Positions 44,216 through 55,883 of a stretch of DNA of 64,000 nt are shown here, one piece after another. Under the pieces are notes generated by a model. It was not told the origin of the DNA, ran no database searches, and saw only the letters and a program-made list of their open reading frames with translations. How positions within the stretch are numbered: position 1 is the stretch's first letter; each line of letters starts with the position of its first letter. The stretch comes from Apricaphanius iberus. Its lineage: Eukaryota; Chordata; Actinopteri; Cyprinodontiformes; Aphaniidae. The position numbers were made by a program, and so were the translations under genes. The stretch covers positions 61,082 through 125,081 of the forward strand of contig JAPXFQ010002132.1 of NCBI GenBank assembly GCA_028564705.1. Direction: 5' to 3'.

Positions 44216-44815
44216 ACAGTCCCGGCCCTTTTATCTGAGTTTAAGGTTTTGAGATACATTTTATGTATCTATTTTAATATTGAAAAATATTTTTAGAACA
44301 GCTATAGCTCACTGCAAAGCTACAATATAGATATCATTGCTTGTTTGGATGTTTATAATAACATGAATCCATAATTAATGTTTGGTGTGAGATGAAATGA
44401 TATGTGTGAGAGGAGTAATATGCAGTCTGGCTGCAGTTCACCACCTCACCAACTGGTTCGTTGATTCCCCCCGTCTCCAAAATGTCCGTACGCACGGGTC
44501 AGAGTTGGCGTACAGGTGCGCACATTTTCCCATCAAGTCTGTTTTTTATAAATCACAACTTTTGCTTTGAAAGTGGCGTACGCCCGTTTCAGGTCACTTT
44601 TTGTGCGTACGCAACGTTTATAAATGAGACCCCAGATGCCTTAGAAAAAAAATGAAATCACATTTAATGCTTTCTTTAGTATTAAGTTATCCTTAAAGAA
44701 AACACAGCGTGCTTGCTTTTATGCGTACTTAAGAATTGGAACAGCACTTGGACCGCTGATGATGACGTTTTTCAAGTACGCGAGTGCACAAATCCACAAA
44801 AGTACGCATATATTG

Positions 44816-45020
44816 GGCCTCATTTATCAAACTTGCGCAGAAAACGGTGCATATTTTGGGTGTATATTCCAAATACGCAAGACCCGACGTGTCGGATCCG
44901 CCCAGATTTGTGCGTAAAAACCTGCGTTTGTTGATAAATGTTACGGATGAAACGAGCGTATTTATCAAAGTCACGCCTATAAATATTCACCAGCCGCCTC
45001 TTCCACGCCTTTTTCTTGCG
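44816..45020. mobile_element. Harbinger-like MITE end (gggcctcatttatcaaac)
   Basis: GGGCCTCATTTATCAAACTT is similar to, but distinct from, the neighbouring element's terminus. The interior is rich in tacgca and gcgtaa words, as in that family. No matching right end or target duplication was found. Confidence 0.45.
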
Positions 45021-46435
45021 ACATTGCTGAACGGAAGACGACCAAGATTGTTAAAAAGAGGAACTTGACGAGCAGGAATAAGGTCACAGGCAGCCCAGTG
45101 TGTGCGCTTGGAACGGAGGGTTATTAGAGGCTCCAACAACGTTTATCACCTAAAGCATGACATGCAGTTATTCATTGTTATATTACACAGCTGGTGGCCA
45201 GAACACCCAGTATGGATAGAACCTGCAGTGGGACCGGAATGACACGATTTGGCGCACAACCCACATCTTATAAAAACATCTAAGCTGTAACATTGCACAT
45301 AATGTTGTACATAGAACATTTCTAGTTACTTTTTATTCATTTATATTCATATATGTTACAGATTGTTTACATAGTAACTGTTTCACTGCCACTTTATGTC
45401 TATTTAGGTTTTTATTTTTATCTAAGCCACATTACGGGAGAAATAAATGTTTTTTTTCTTCAATTTTTCTGTATGCTGCTGCTATTGAGAAAGCGATAAT
45501 TTGTGGGAGACTTTAGAGTTTGACATTTTGCACCTTATTTAATGACAGACTATCATAAAAAAGGGGATCAGCACGCACATCCGTTCCAAAAATATTGGGC
45601 AGCAGAAAACATGGGTAATATTGAAAGGAAGAAAAAAGACGACTCGCACACTAACTGCAGCAATAAGGCACTAACTTTTTTAATCGACTACAAGTTGAAT
45701 CGTGTACCTTTCCAAATATGTTAATAAACCATAAGCTGCACAGAAGAGGAAATAAAAAAAGAACTGTAGTTCCGACACTTCACCACGAGAGGGCAGTCAT
45801 CAAACACTAATGAAAATACTGATGAACTTTTCAACAAATATGTTATAATAAATTACATCAGCCATGTTCATATTAAATTATTAGAATAGAAATAAAATAC
45901 ACATATTTAACTTGTGTTGCATCAGAGATGGAGTTTTATATGAAACCAAAAGGTGTGTAACAGATTTATAGGAATGTTTTCTACTGCAGGTGGAAAAATA
46001 ATACAATACAGGGAAAATGTACTTTTAATGTATTATTCATTTTAGTAACATTTACAGAGAACAATAAAAATTACAAACCTGTTAAATAGGAGAAAACATC
46101 TAATTTATGACGGGAATTATTAATGAAATAAGGTTCTATTTAAATATTTTTGTCAAATTCATAATTACTACAGTTAAAAACGCAAAGGTTTACAGCATAT
46201 GAAAAGACAATAATACGTTTTATGTTACTCTTACTTTAAACTAAATTCATACATTTTTACAAAGTTTGAGTATTTCAAATCACACAAGCAAAACAGTTTT
46301 TTTATAAATAAGCTTCAACTTGTTGATATCAGGGCAAAAAAAAATCAATTTTTCATTATTAAAATATTGGAGGAAAAAAAAACCATAAGAAGCCTATTAT
46401 TTAAATAATAGCTATAAAAAATAAATTAAATTTAA
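45021..46435. other. No gene recognised
   Basis: AT-rich spacer before gene C. The short open frame at 45542-45724 has no recognisable domain. Confidence 0.5.
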
Positions 46436-46439
46436 TTCA

Positions 46440-46990
46440 GGAGTCCGAGCTATTTCTCTACCGCCCTCATGTGGTCATCAACTGTAATTACACCTTAAAT
46501 CCTACAGACCAGCGTAATTAATAACGGATTAGATCAATAATAAAATTATGATGTATTATTAGTGTCCTGAAGGACAGATGCTGCTGTTCAGCATCAGTGT
46601 GTAGATCTGCAGCTGCTGATAATCAGAGTTTGTGTTTAAAACAGGGAGAAGAAGTGAAGAAAACATCCTGAAGCTGCTGCTGGAGTCTGTTAGCATGGCT
46701 AGCTCCTCTCTGAGTCTCTGCGGGGCTGTTTGCAGAAATAAGAAATTTAACCTCAAATTTAAAGCACTAGCGGCGTATAAAGTTAAACTGTCTATTTTAG
46801 ATTATACATTTGTATAATATATATATATATATTTCATTAAATATTTATTTCACTGCGTTCCATAGACTTTCACAGGAGAAATGATTGTGGTATTATTAGT
46901 CTTTTTTTTTTTTTCTTTTTTTTTTTATGTGATATTATTAGTCGTCCAGCTAAGAAATCCAGAAGTAAATCCTAAAATGATATTGGATGT
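46440..46990 (+). other. ZNF duplicon upstream block, unit 3
   Basis: Matches 22975-23600 (ctgctgttcagcatcagtgt, aagctgctgctggagtctgt) and then jumps to the 24587 region at gcagaaataagaaat, so ~1 kb is deleted relative to unit 2. It includes a short TA run (46813-46831) and a T-run (46902-46926). Confidence 0.7.
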
Positions 46991-46993
46991 TCT

Positions 46994-47091
46994 CCTCCAG
47001 ACCAGTTGGTGTCGCTAATGAGTCCGTGTCTTCTTCACCAGAGGAAAGCTAGCAGCGTTAGCTTCCCTTCTGCTTGGAGTTTCCAGTCAGA
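46994..47091 (+). promoter_or_regulatory. Conserved 5' flank / 5' UTR of ZNF gene C
   Basis: The inner ~95 bp upstream of ATG are nearly identical to genes A and B (gaccagttggtgtcgctaat to gtttccagtcagaATG). The outer part seen in A and B (gatgtacatgtatttgtggc) is missing here, so this core is the minimal conserved segment. Confidence 0.45.
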
Positions 47092-47263
47092 ATGTCTTCA
47101 GTCCAGCTTCAACGAGAGTTGATCAACGAGCAGTTAACTCCTGCTGAAGAAACATTCCCAGAGTTTAAAGAAACCTTCAATTAGTCCGAGGAAGAGATGG
47201 ATGATCAGCGCAGACTGCTGGATTTCACCCGGCGGACACCCCAGATCATCTTACAGCGGATAG
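47092..47263 (+). CDS. ZNF gene C, exon 1 (carries in-frame stop)
   Basis: Same 57-codon exon as gene A, including the TTA insertion that creates TAG at codon 31 (47182-47184) and the in-frame ATG at 47197. It ends in phase 1 before GTAGG and is compatible with the acceptor at 58534 across an 11.3-kb intron. Starting at the internal Met gives 538 residues. The shared lesion with gene A, and shared intron sequence absent from B, imply that A and C exon 1 regions are closest relatives or were homogenised. Confidence 0.75.
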
Positions 47264-47870
47264 GTAGGAAAAACTGCCCATCCTAACGTTAGTTGATGAG
47301 CCACGATGCACATGAAGGTTTGAAGGCGTTTATTTAGGAGGATTTCTAGGTGAAATAAAAGGCAACAAAGCTACAGATTGCCTCTGATTTCTGTTTCTGC
47401 TTCCAGAAACGGACAAAGGTCGATTCCTCCTGATGGTTACTATCTCATTGTCTTTAATCTGATCTCATCCGAAAATGAGGAAATACACTTAAAACCTGGA
47501 CTAGATTGTTCTAGACTAGTAGAAGAAGCTTTTTTTTAACCTGATATTTGATCGGAGAAAGTTTAATAAAGGTTTGTTATTGATCGTTTTATCTGTTTCA
47601 AAATAGATCTGATGAAGCAACAATTATAAAACTACAAATCTGATTATTGTACAGTGCTTCTCACATATTTAAGTTGCATTCAATTTATTGAAATTGTCTG
47701 ATATTAATTTTTGCAATAAGATGCTCCATCTGTGTGCTGACAGGAACTTCTGACCTTAAAAATCTTTCTTTGGATTCATGAAAATACTTTATTTACTCTG
47801 TTTTTGTCCCTGATTAGTTCTATGATAGTTATTTATTTCAGTATAATTTATTTATATGTCGCTAATTCAC
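47264..47870 (+). other. Intron 1 of gene C, duplicated 5' part
   Basis: Colinear with 9978-10484 and 25010-25480. It includes the ~150-bp block shared only with gene A. Confidence 0.7.
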
Positions 47871-47937
47871 AACAGTTTACCAGTTATTTCAATTCAATCA
47901 TATAAACAATCCAGTTTAAAAGTTTCTTTCTTGCTGC

Positions 47938-49398
47938 TTGGGCGATATGGCGTCAAATCAGTTGTAAATTTTATTTATTTGTTTAAATGTTATATTTCGC
48001 AGAATTGTTTTTAACCTTTAATGGCTGTGCTGGAAATGTTAGGTTTTGCATTTTGACTTATGTTTTGTAGTTGTCATATGTTTCTCTATCACTAATTTCG
48101 ACATAAATATCAGCGTTTCAGCTTTTTAATTTAGGGTTCGATTCCCACTTCTTTCTGTATTTCTGGCAGCCGAGTTTAGACCGAGAAATTATGACTGTTC
48201 AACGTCTGTCACAGAGAGGCGACACACGGTGGACGAGGTGACTGAGCTTTGAGAGTGAAATCTGTGATTTATTTAGTGTGCTGTCATTTACATTTGACAG
48301 AAACATTCGCTTAATTTACATGTGCAAAATGACATTTAATGAGATTATAGTTCGGATTAGAATTTCACATCTATCCAATCATTGCAAGCGTTTACATCCT
48401 CTACATTTCTTAACCGAATAAATCACGTTGCCACGCACAGAACTATCTAAAACACAGGAAACAGCCGTAGAAGAAGAAATAGACATACCTTGTAAACAAA
48501 CATGGCAGCGGCCATTTGAATTGGAGGTCTAAGATGCTCTTCAGAGCGTGCTTTTATTATTTTTTTATGATCACGGTTTTACATCCACAAGCCTTTATTC
48601 TGATGTACACAATTGAGTTACTAACTGAATCCTTTTATTTTTTTTAGGCCAACGTATTATACGTCTATGCATGACTGAACAGACGTGCAGGAATGACCGA
48701 CATTCGGAATTATAGTTTACATGCACCACAATTGGATTAACTATTGGAATAAACCGCCCCTCTTAATCGGAATAAAATTTGATCTGAATGAGTTTAATCG
48801 GGTCAGAGTAATCTGAATGGCGTGTTTACATGAAGCATTTTATTCAGATCAGGCTTCTAATCCGATTACTTGTGTCCATGTAAACGTAGCCACTTTAACA
48901 TTTACTTCTAAACGTGGGTAGGATCAGCCATTAGTAGCATCCACCATGTGCGATATATTAGCATTCTGGAGTCGGTGGGATAAATATCTGCTCTGACACC
49001 AGAACAGGCGGAGCAGCATCAGACAGACTGGCTGCCTGGTTTGATCCCAGCAGAGGAGTCAACCAGGATATGTGCTTTACTTCAGTCTCCAAAGGTCTCC
49101 GATAAACGGCGATAAAATTGCTAGATTTGTTGCTTTTTTTTGGAAAAACAGTCGCTGAGGGCTCTAATTGTCGATAAATTAGCAACATCTGGGGTGGATT
49201 CACATCACTGTATGTCATCACGTGACTAAAGTCCATCCAGTCTGTAACGTAGAACAGTCGGCATCTTAAAAGGACATAAACATAGTCAAACTACACTAAT
49301 CTTTTACAATTTGTTTAGAACACCGAAAATCCCGACATCGGCAGAATGACGTTGGTTCAAGTCATAGATTTGTGTTTCGGTTTATCGCCCAAGCCCTA
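47938..49398. mobile_element. hAT-like element, ~1.46 kb, near-perfect 8-bp TSD
   Basis: The left end ttgggcgatatggcg and right end atcgcccaagcccta are inverted, with the left outer few bases lost. Flanks are CTTGCTGC (47930-47937) and CTTGCAGC (49399-49406), 7 of 8 identical. The interior includes an older element ending catgtaaacgtagcc (48877-48891) with repeated aatcggatta-like words. No transposase was recognised. Confidence 0.65.
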
Positions 49399-49504
49399 CT
49401 TGCAGCATTCACTCATACTGGACCAAAATATAGAGACAATAGACAGATGCTTGTTTTTTTTATTTTTATCGTTGTCATAGCAGAAATCCCTCATACCGAC
49501 CCAA

Positions 49505-49628
49505 CATATACCGACAGTGGAGAGGAAAAACTCCTGTTTAACAGGAAGAAACCTCCAGTGGAACTAGAACCATCTACCGCGACCAACTGGGGGTTTGAGA
49601 AGACAGAGCAGAGACACAGAAGCTAGGG
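49505..49628 (+). repeat. Dispersed teleost repeat fragment (gagaggaaaaactcc)
   Basis: gtggagaggaaaaactcctg, aggaagaaacctccagtgg and actgggggtttgagaagaca match a very abundant fish repeat associated with L2-type LINEs. No coding function. Confidence 0.6.
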
Positions 49629-49629
49629 G

Positions 49630-50450
49630 TAGGGCCGCAACTTCGCCGTGGTCAGACGTCATACCAAGGCAGCAGCGGAGGACGTTGTTTTGGATAAATG
49701 TTTCTGTGGTTCAAGTGAAGGTTGCTTCCCGTTTTGAACCGATCCTCCACGCACTAAAACGTAGCGATAATGAACGAAATACAAAAAAACGATCAGCTGT
49801 TTTAAGCGGGACTCCCCTCTCACACGTCGCTTCGAATCTCTTACAGAGAGACACAGGAAACGTATCCAGGTCGCGTTGCACTGTTAAAATCTGTGGCTTT
49901 TTAAAATGTCCCCTCGGTTTTGCTCCCGGTTCACAGAAAACACAACGGGGGTTGGATAGACTCAGTGACTGAGCTGCAGTGTTCTGGTTAGTAGCTAGTT
50001 AGCTTTAGCTTTAGCCTACAGCTGAAGAGCTGCAGTGAATTTGAATAAACTTTATTGACAAACTAAACCAAAGGTTTTAGCCATTAATATTATAAAGTGT
50101 CATAAAATCTTTAAAAGATTAAAAAGCATAAAAATACTTTATACCTTTTAAATTACTAACATGATTAAAAAATATAATATAATGGTTAATAATATTACTT
50201 TTCTTTGTATTTACTGATGTTACTCAGGTCTCTCGGTTTGTTTCTGTGTCTTACAAACGTAGTTATTATAAAAAGAAGTGTTTGAAAATGTTATTAATTT
50301 AGTTAAAATTAGTTCATTGAAGAATAACAAAATGACTGGGGAGGCACTTAAAATATATTTTTTACATTATGTGATTTTTATCAATAATTATCGATATCAC
50401 TCGGACTATTTCTTTATCGATATGCTCTTTTTCTATGTCGTTCAGGCATA
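49630..50450 (+). repeat. Repeat E, copy 1 (empty-site copy)
   Basis: Colinear with 55850-57480: cgccgtggtcagacgtcat, ggcagcagcggagg, acgaatctcttacagagag (with a t/c change), gttagctttagctttagcct, ataacaaaatgactggggag. Compared with copy 2 it lacks both MITEs and so shows the two pre-insertion target sites. The right end (tatcgataat-like, then gtcgttcaggcata) resembles a hAT-like terminus. Confidence 0.8.
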
Positions 50451-50453
50451 GCT

Positions 50454-50600
50454 AGGGGTGTCAAATTATCGCGTTAATTACGATTAATTAATTAAAACAA
50501 TTATTTGAACGCTATTTTTTTTTATCGCGTTTATTTTTTTTATCTTAAATTGTATCGTTTCTGTATGTTGTAGTTGCCTTTAAATAAAATCAGTTTTTTA
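50454..50600. mobile_element. hAT-like terminus (taggggtgtcaaatt)
   Basis: TAGGGGTGTCAAATTATCGC followed by alternating taatta words is typical of one end of a non-autonomous hAT-like element. The other end is not evident. The sequence on to 51188 shows nothing recognisable. Confidence 0.45.
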
Positions 50601-51196
50601 TGCTTATTGTGCTTGAGTTGTTGGGGGTAACCGGCTGTAAACCTATCATAAGATGACTGTCTTCTATCGTAGTAGGCGTTTAGGGCGAGATGAGCAGGGA
50701 GTAGCAGGCAGTCTACACATCTTACCTATAGTATATTTGCCGTTTTTTAGATCACTCTAGCAAGTAGTGACAAATCTAGCAACTTGTTATGGGGTTATGA
50801 GAGACTTTTGGGTCAGACATGTAACGTTACTCTTCTGATTGAGCAACGAGGCGCCCTACCATCTCAGACCGCTCACAGACAGAAGGCAAATCAGTCTGCA
50901 CCGCAAGCTGCAGCTCAACCCGGCCACTCCAGCTGTATGGCAAGCCATTGTTATAAAAAATAAGGCTTATATATTACATGTTGTTTTAACACGTAATATA
51001 GCTGGACTCAAAGCAGATATTTACCCCACTAAGTTCAGAACCCTTATGAACTGGGCATGCTCGAAGCAGAAGGTTGCTGGGACTGCTTCTCTTCAAGTTT
51101 AAATTCAATAGATTACTTCATAAAACCACTTTTTAAATTATATATATATCGGACTTTGTTTAACCATACTAAAGTAATGAATTTAAATGAAAATAC

Positions 51197-52094
51197 TAGG
51201 GCTGCAGCTATCGATTCTTTTTGTAATCGATTAATCCTTTATCGATTCGATTAATCTGATATTTTTTTTCCGTTTTTAAATAACCAAAAAAAATCATGCA
51301 TAATGAAAAATTTTGTGGCTGTAAAATGATCAAGCATGTTCCTTTTATCTCTCAAAAATACAACTCCATCATTTGGCTCCAAAACTAAGCCCATTTACAG
51401 TATTTATTTATTTGACAAAATAAGAGTCAACAGCAATAATGTAAGTTACCAAACCTAAACAGTCCATCCACTTTTTTGTGAAAAGGCTTTTGTGAAAAGC
51501 CGCAATGTTTTTGTGATTTTCTTCTTCACCAATCACTTACGGCACTTAAAACTCTGTTTTCATCCGTTGACACACATACTGAAAAAAGAGAAAACGCAGT
51601 TCTCCAATTTGCCCGAGTTTTTTAAAAGAATCGTTTTTAGTGCCGAAAATCTGCATCATGACATCGCTACCAATACAGTATTAAAATTAGTGAACATCAA
51701 TGTATACAGGCTTCAGGTTATGTTACGTTGTTTCAGTGATGATTGGTGAAACGGCATGTGGATGTTTGCTGATGCTGGATCATTGAGATCGTACTAATGT
51801 GCTACACCAGCTCTACTTTGCAGTAAATACTCTGTACTTTAGAATGTTACGATCCCAAACTTTAGACATTTTCTGCCGTTTGTGGGCATCTTTATTCTCT
51901 GCCATCGCGCCAACTAAATTCAAAATGTATCACGTGCTGCTGTTGTGCTTCACACAGGTGTGAACAAACAACGGTCCATGTAAAACAATCAGATCCCTGC
52001 ACTATAGTGCGTGTCATAGGAATTTAACGACGCTTCGAGTTTTTGCCTCAAGGAATTTTTGAATCGAGTAACTCGACGAATCGCTGCAGCCCTA
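51197..52094. mobile_element. hAT-type element, 898 bp, perfect 8-bp TSD
   Basis: Begins TAGGGCTGCAGCTATCGATT and ends gaatcgctgcagcccta. It is flanked by GAAAATAC on both sides (51189-51196 and 52095-52102). An exact 8-bp duplication supports hAT. The interior has a short plus-strand open frame (51492-51749) without a recognisable transposase motif, so it is non-autonomous. Confidence 0.9.
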
Positions 52095-52199
52095 GAAAAT
52101 ACCTCAAGATGAGTGTTTTTCTCAGCAATTATTAGGTGAGATTAAAATAAGATTAATTAGATTATTTAATTACAGATAATAATTAATCTAAAAAAAATG

Positions 52200-52610
52200 T
52201 ATCTCATGAAAGCACTAACAGAAACTTCATCCCAGTCGATGCCTCCCATCCAACCAGCCGTCAAAGCTGAGCAGGAAACCAGACCAGGTGTAGCTTCTAT
52301 GGAGAGAAAAACACAGAGAGAAAACAAGGTTAACACTCGAAAATCACAGTAAATTATGCACCTGGAGAGTAGTAGGAGAGAGAAGTAGCAGAGTGGAGAT
52401 CCAACGACTGCCTAACGTCAGCCTGTTTCTAACTATAAGCTTTACCTGAGTGGAAAGTTTTAAGGCTGGTCTTAAAAATAGACGCTGTTTGCTGCACGGA
52501 CTAAAACTGGCAGCTGGTTCCACAGGAGATGAGCCTGATAACCTAAAGATCTGCCTCCCATTCTACTATTGCAATTGCAAACAAAGAATCCAGTTCATTA
52601 TTATTATTAT
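52200..52610. repeat. L2-associated dispersed repeat fragment
   Basis: Includes taagctttacctgagtgg, gcagctggttccacaggag and gcctcccattctacta, the same sequence as at 10490 and 12841. It ends at an att-rich run (52596-52612). Confidence 0.6.
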
Positions 52611-54880
52611 TAATTTCTTACACTTGACCTATAAACCTGACAACCATGACGCTTCAAATGCCTTTGGTGTGAATGCAGCGTTAGAGCCATTACGTGATAG
52701 GTTAAAGTAAGGCTGCTACAAACGATTATTTTAATAAGCTAATCACAGATTATTTTCCTGATAAATTGAGTTTTCTGATAACCTGTGAATTGTATCTTAT
52801 TGCAGCATCCTGCAGCTTCTTAGTATAACCATTATTAGGTTCTAGGTTGCCTCGCTTTGATGTCTTGTAAACAGCAGCGGTGCTTTCTGTCTATCATTGG
52901 ATCACATGAGAGGAAGGCTGTTGTATCGTATGCAGCGTAGCGTTGAATTAAATATTATCAAAATTAATTCAGTGCATGTTCAAGCAGAGACAAAATGGAG
53001 CCAATTTCCAGTTCTTAACATTTATTTTGAACAGATTAACAAATTGCAGTTTACAGAGAAAGATGCCCTAGTTTCTCTGGGCCAGACAAGATTTCTGACG
53101 ATTGAATGATTTTCCTGTCATAACTTTTATAGACACTCCAACTTCGCCAGGACTCTAGGCGTTTCTTCTCCCTCCAATCAGAACATTTCCATACAGTGTC
53201 TTAACCATGATTGGCTGTCAGAGAATTATGCAGTCATAAGATGAGACGTGTCCCTGTTCTTGGTCAAAAGTTCATTCTTAGAATTATGGTTTTATGGCAA
53301 CACTCCCAGCTTCATGGCCTTGGTTCCGCATACTAAATCTACAGACATCCTGCTTTTACAGCCTGCAATAAAACTTACCCAAGAGTTTTATTACTTAAAA
53401 GCTTATCCCAATAACAAATACTGACAGACAATATATTGTTTACAACCATGCAAACTATATAAAACAGACTTTTACCTTCTGAATAATAGATGTTTAAAAC
53501 ATATGTAGAATACCACAGTAGCAATCAATTTAAATATGAAGTCCAGACCCCTGAAAAAGATTTATTTAAAGAAACATTTTCATTAATCTATGAATAGCAC
53601 CTGTTGGCTCAGACAGAAGATGAAAAACTGTCACTGAAGCATAAGAAAGAACTGTGTGCACCAGCGTGTGCAGCTACAGAGCAGAAACTAATGACGAAAG
53701 AAAAGTGGTGTATTTCAAGCTGATTATAGCGGCTTGTTGACATTCCACGGAGTGACAATCCCAAACCTACAAACGCTGTTAGACGGCTGGGAAGAAGGGA
53801 ATGTTGTCATGCAGAAGTTTTCTCAGCTAATTTTCATCCCAGAGCTCATGGAGTGAAGATGTGCCGTATCATCCTGTTGCAGGTAATTCTTTCTTAAATA
53901 TACGCGCTATGGCTAGCAGTTACGTAGCACGCAGCTTATTAGCTTCCGTCGTGCTTTTAAACTCTTACAATTTTTACTTGTTAGAAGCAGTAAGAGCCCT
54001 GATAAGGCTGAGATGCTCTAAACATGAATCCTTCACATCGACATCCAGCAGTAGGCTATGCTAGCCTGCATGCTAATGACTATGCTACCAAAACTAAAAC
54101 TGTTAGATCTAGACGATCAACAGAACATTTAACATGTTTAATCACACATTTATTACCTTGTTTATCCACCTCGCATGTCCATTGGGACCCTTCTTTTCTG
54201 TACATAATGTAAATAAAATAAATGGTGGTCCATTACAAGGATCGGTATCATTCATAAACTGGTTCGTTTTGCATTCTCCACTGTTTAATTTGGTAACTTC
54301 CGTTTCCACAGCCAACCACAACACAATGAGTACCGGGTTTACTTGAAAAGTCAGTCAAAAACCGCCTTTAAGAGGCTTTAATAGGCTCCATATTAATGAA
54401 AACACACGCATGCTTAAGCTGTTTAGTCTAGCCGGGGGGTTTGTTTGGGTTCCAAAAGCCGTGACCGCATTCACTCACAATACCGATTTGGATTATTGCA
54501 GCTGGATAATTCAAGAACTCTTAAGCAAAATTTCTACTTATGAAAACAAACATTAACTGAGATATGTTAAGGAGACAAAATGAATAGAAAGAATATAGTT
54601 TTTGTTTGGTTTTTATTGGTGTTAAAAAATAAAAAGCTAGGCATATTTTCGCATGCCACCAAACGTTCCAACGTTCCATGGTTGTTGAACAAATCATATA
54701 TTTTGAATGTGCCCTTGAATGCACCAGAGGTGTGGCGCTTAAGACAAGCTTTTCTCCATTCGAGGCTTATAAAAGAAAGATCAGTCTTAAATACTTGCAG
54801 ATTTCTTTTTTACTTTGGAAAGAATTTTAAAATGAAAACTACTTTAACTGTGAGTGGGTGAAATCAACTGAGAAAGGTTT
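52611..54880. other. No gene recognised (intron C)
   Basis: Several short open frames lie on both strands, none with a recognisable domain or an in-window paralog. There is a possible hAT-like remnant near 52712-52790 (taattattttaat-type words). Confidence 0.4.
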
Positions 54881-54884
54881 AATG

Positions 54885-55215
54885 ATGAGTCCCCTGACCT
54901 CTGGCATCAACATGCCGCTCACTGGATATTTTCCCTTTTTTGGATCATTTTCTGTAAACTCTAGAGATGGTTGCGGGTGAAAATCCCAGTAGATCAGCAG
55001 TTTATGAAATACTCAGACCAGCCCATCTGGCACCAACAACCAAAGTCACTTCAATCCCTTTTCTTCCCCATTCTGATGCTCGGTTTGAACTGCAGCAGAT
55101 CGTCTGGACCTTTTCTACATGCCTGAATGTATGGATTTGCCACCATATGATTGGCTGATTAGAAATTTCCGTAAACAAGCAGTTGGACAGGTGTGCCTAA
55201 TAAAGTCAGAAAATC
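54885..55215 (+). repeat. Conserved dispersed repeat (ctcactggatattttcc family)
   Basis: gccgctcactggatattttc, agtagatcagcagtttatga, gatgctcggtttgaactgca and ggacaggtgtgcctaataaa are landmarks of a repeat I recognise from many fish genomes. I cannot place its class. It is near full length here and relatively little decayed. Confidence 0.65.
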
Positions 55216-55883
55216 AGAACTTAACCTCTGCAATAAACGAGGTACCACTGTATGTGTATACATGTCATCAGTGTGTGCGCTCACAGCTTTCCCTGTATTG
55301 GACATTAAGTATCCTTTACGTTTGCATAAAACAAATCCAAAGTCTTTTTTTCTCTTGTGGAGCAGCTGACAAACTGTTGAAATGTTGGAAATGTAGACGG
55401 GAGTGAAGAGTGATTAAAATCCCCAGTTATTGCAACAAATGCATTGGGGTGCTAGGTCTGTAGCTTAGCCACAACAGAACTGATAACATAGAATCCATTG
55501 ATGGCAACGGCTGAAGAGGAAATGTAAAAGACTCCCATAATAACACTGGTGAACTGTCTTGGTATATAATGGGGCTGGACGATAATTCGATGGCAGTATA
55601 TATCGATCGATAGACGTGTGGTGCGATGGGAAAGAAAGGGGTCGATTAAAAAATTTAGATGGGAAAAAAAGTTTTCCCTAATTTTTTATTATACCCTATC
55701 AGGCAGCTTAATACAACAATCATTCCAAACTAATCATTAACAATGACCCAAACAGCTCTGTCAGCCACAATCTCTCCTTTCAAACCACAAAAAGGATGAA
55801 ATAACTTGAGCTGAAACCTAATTTTTTAATAGTCCCTAAGTGAACCATCGCCGTAGCCTCGCCTTGCTCAGATGTCACAGTAA

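Larger units (their letters stand above)
43310..44632. mobile_element. PIF/Harbinger element with CAG target duplication, in L1 copy 2
   Basis: Ends GGGTCTCATTTCTAAAACAT and, reversed, GGGTCTCATTTATAAACGTT. CAG flanks both sides (43307-43309 and 44633-44635). The L1 reads across the junction when the element is removed (compare 38060-38090 in copy 1). It contains SANT/Myb-like and DDE relics in convergent orientation. 1,323 bp. Confidence 0.85.

Noticed and set aside
48290..48891. Separate complete MITE inside the 47.9-49.4 kb hAT-like element
   Set aside because: The right end catgtaaacgtagcc is clear, but no matching left end or target duplication could be fixed.
49372..49972. ORFs of 84 and 125 codons
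   Set aside because: They run through dispersed repeat sequence and are not conserved in the repeat E copy at 56-57 kb.
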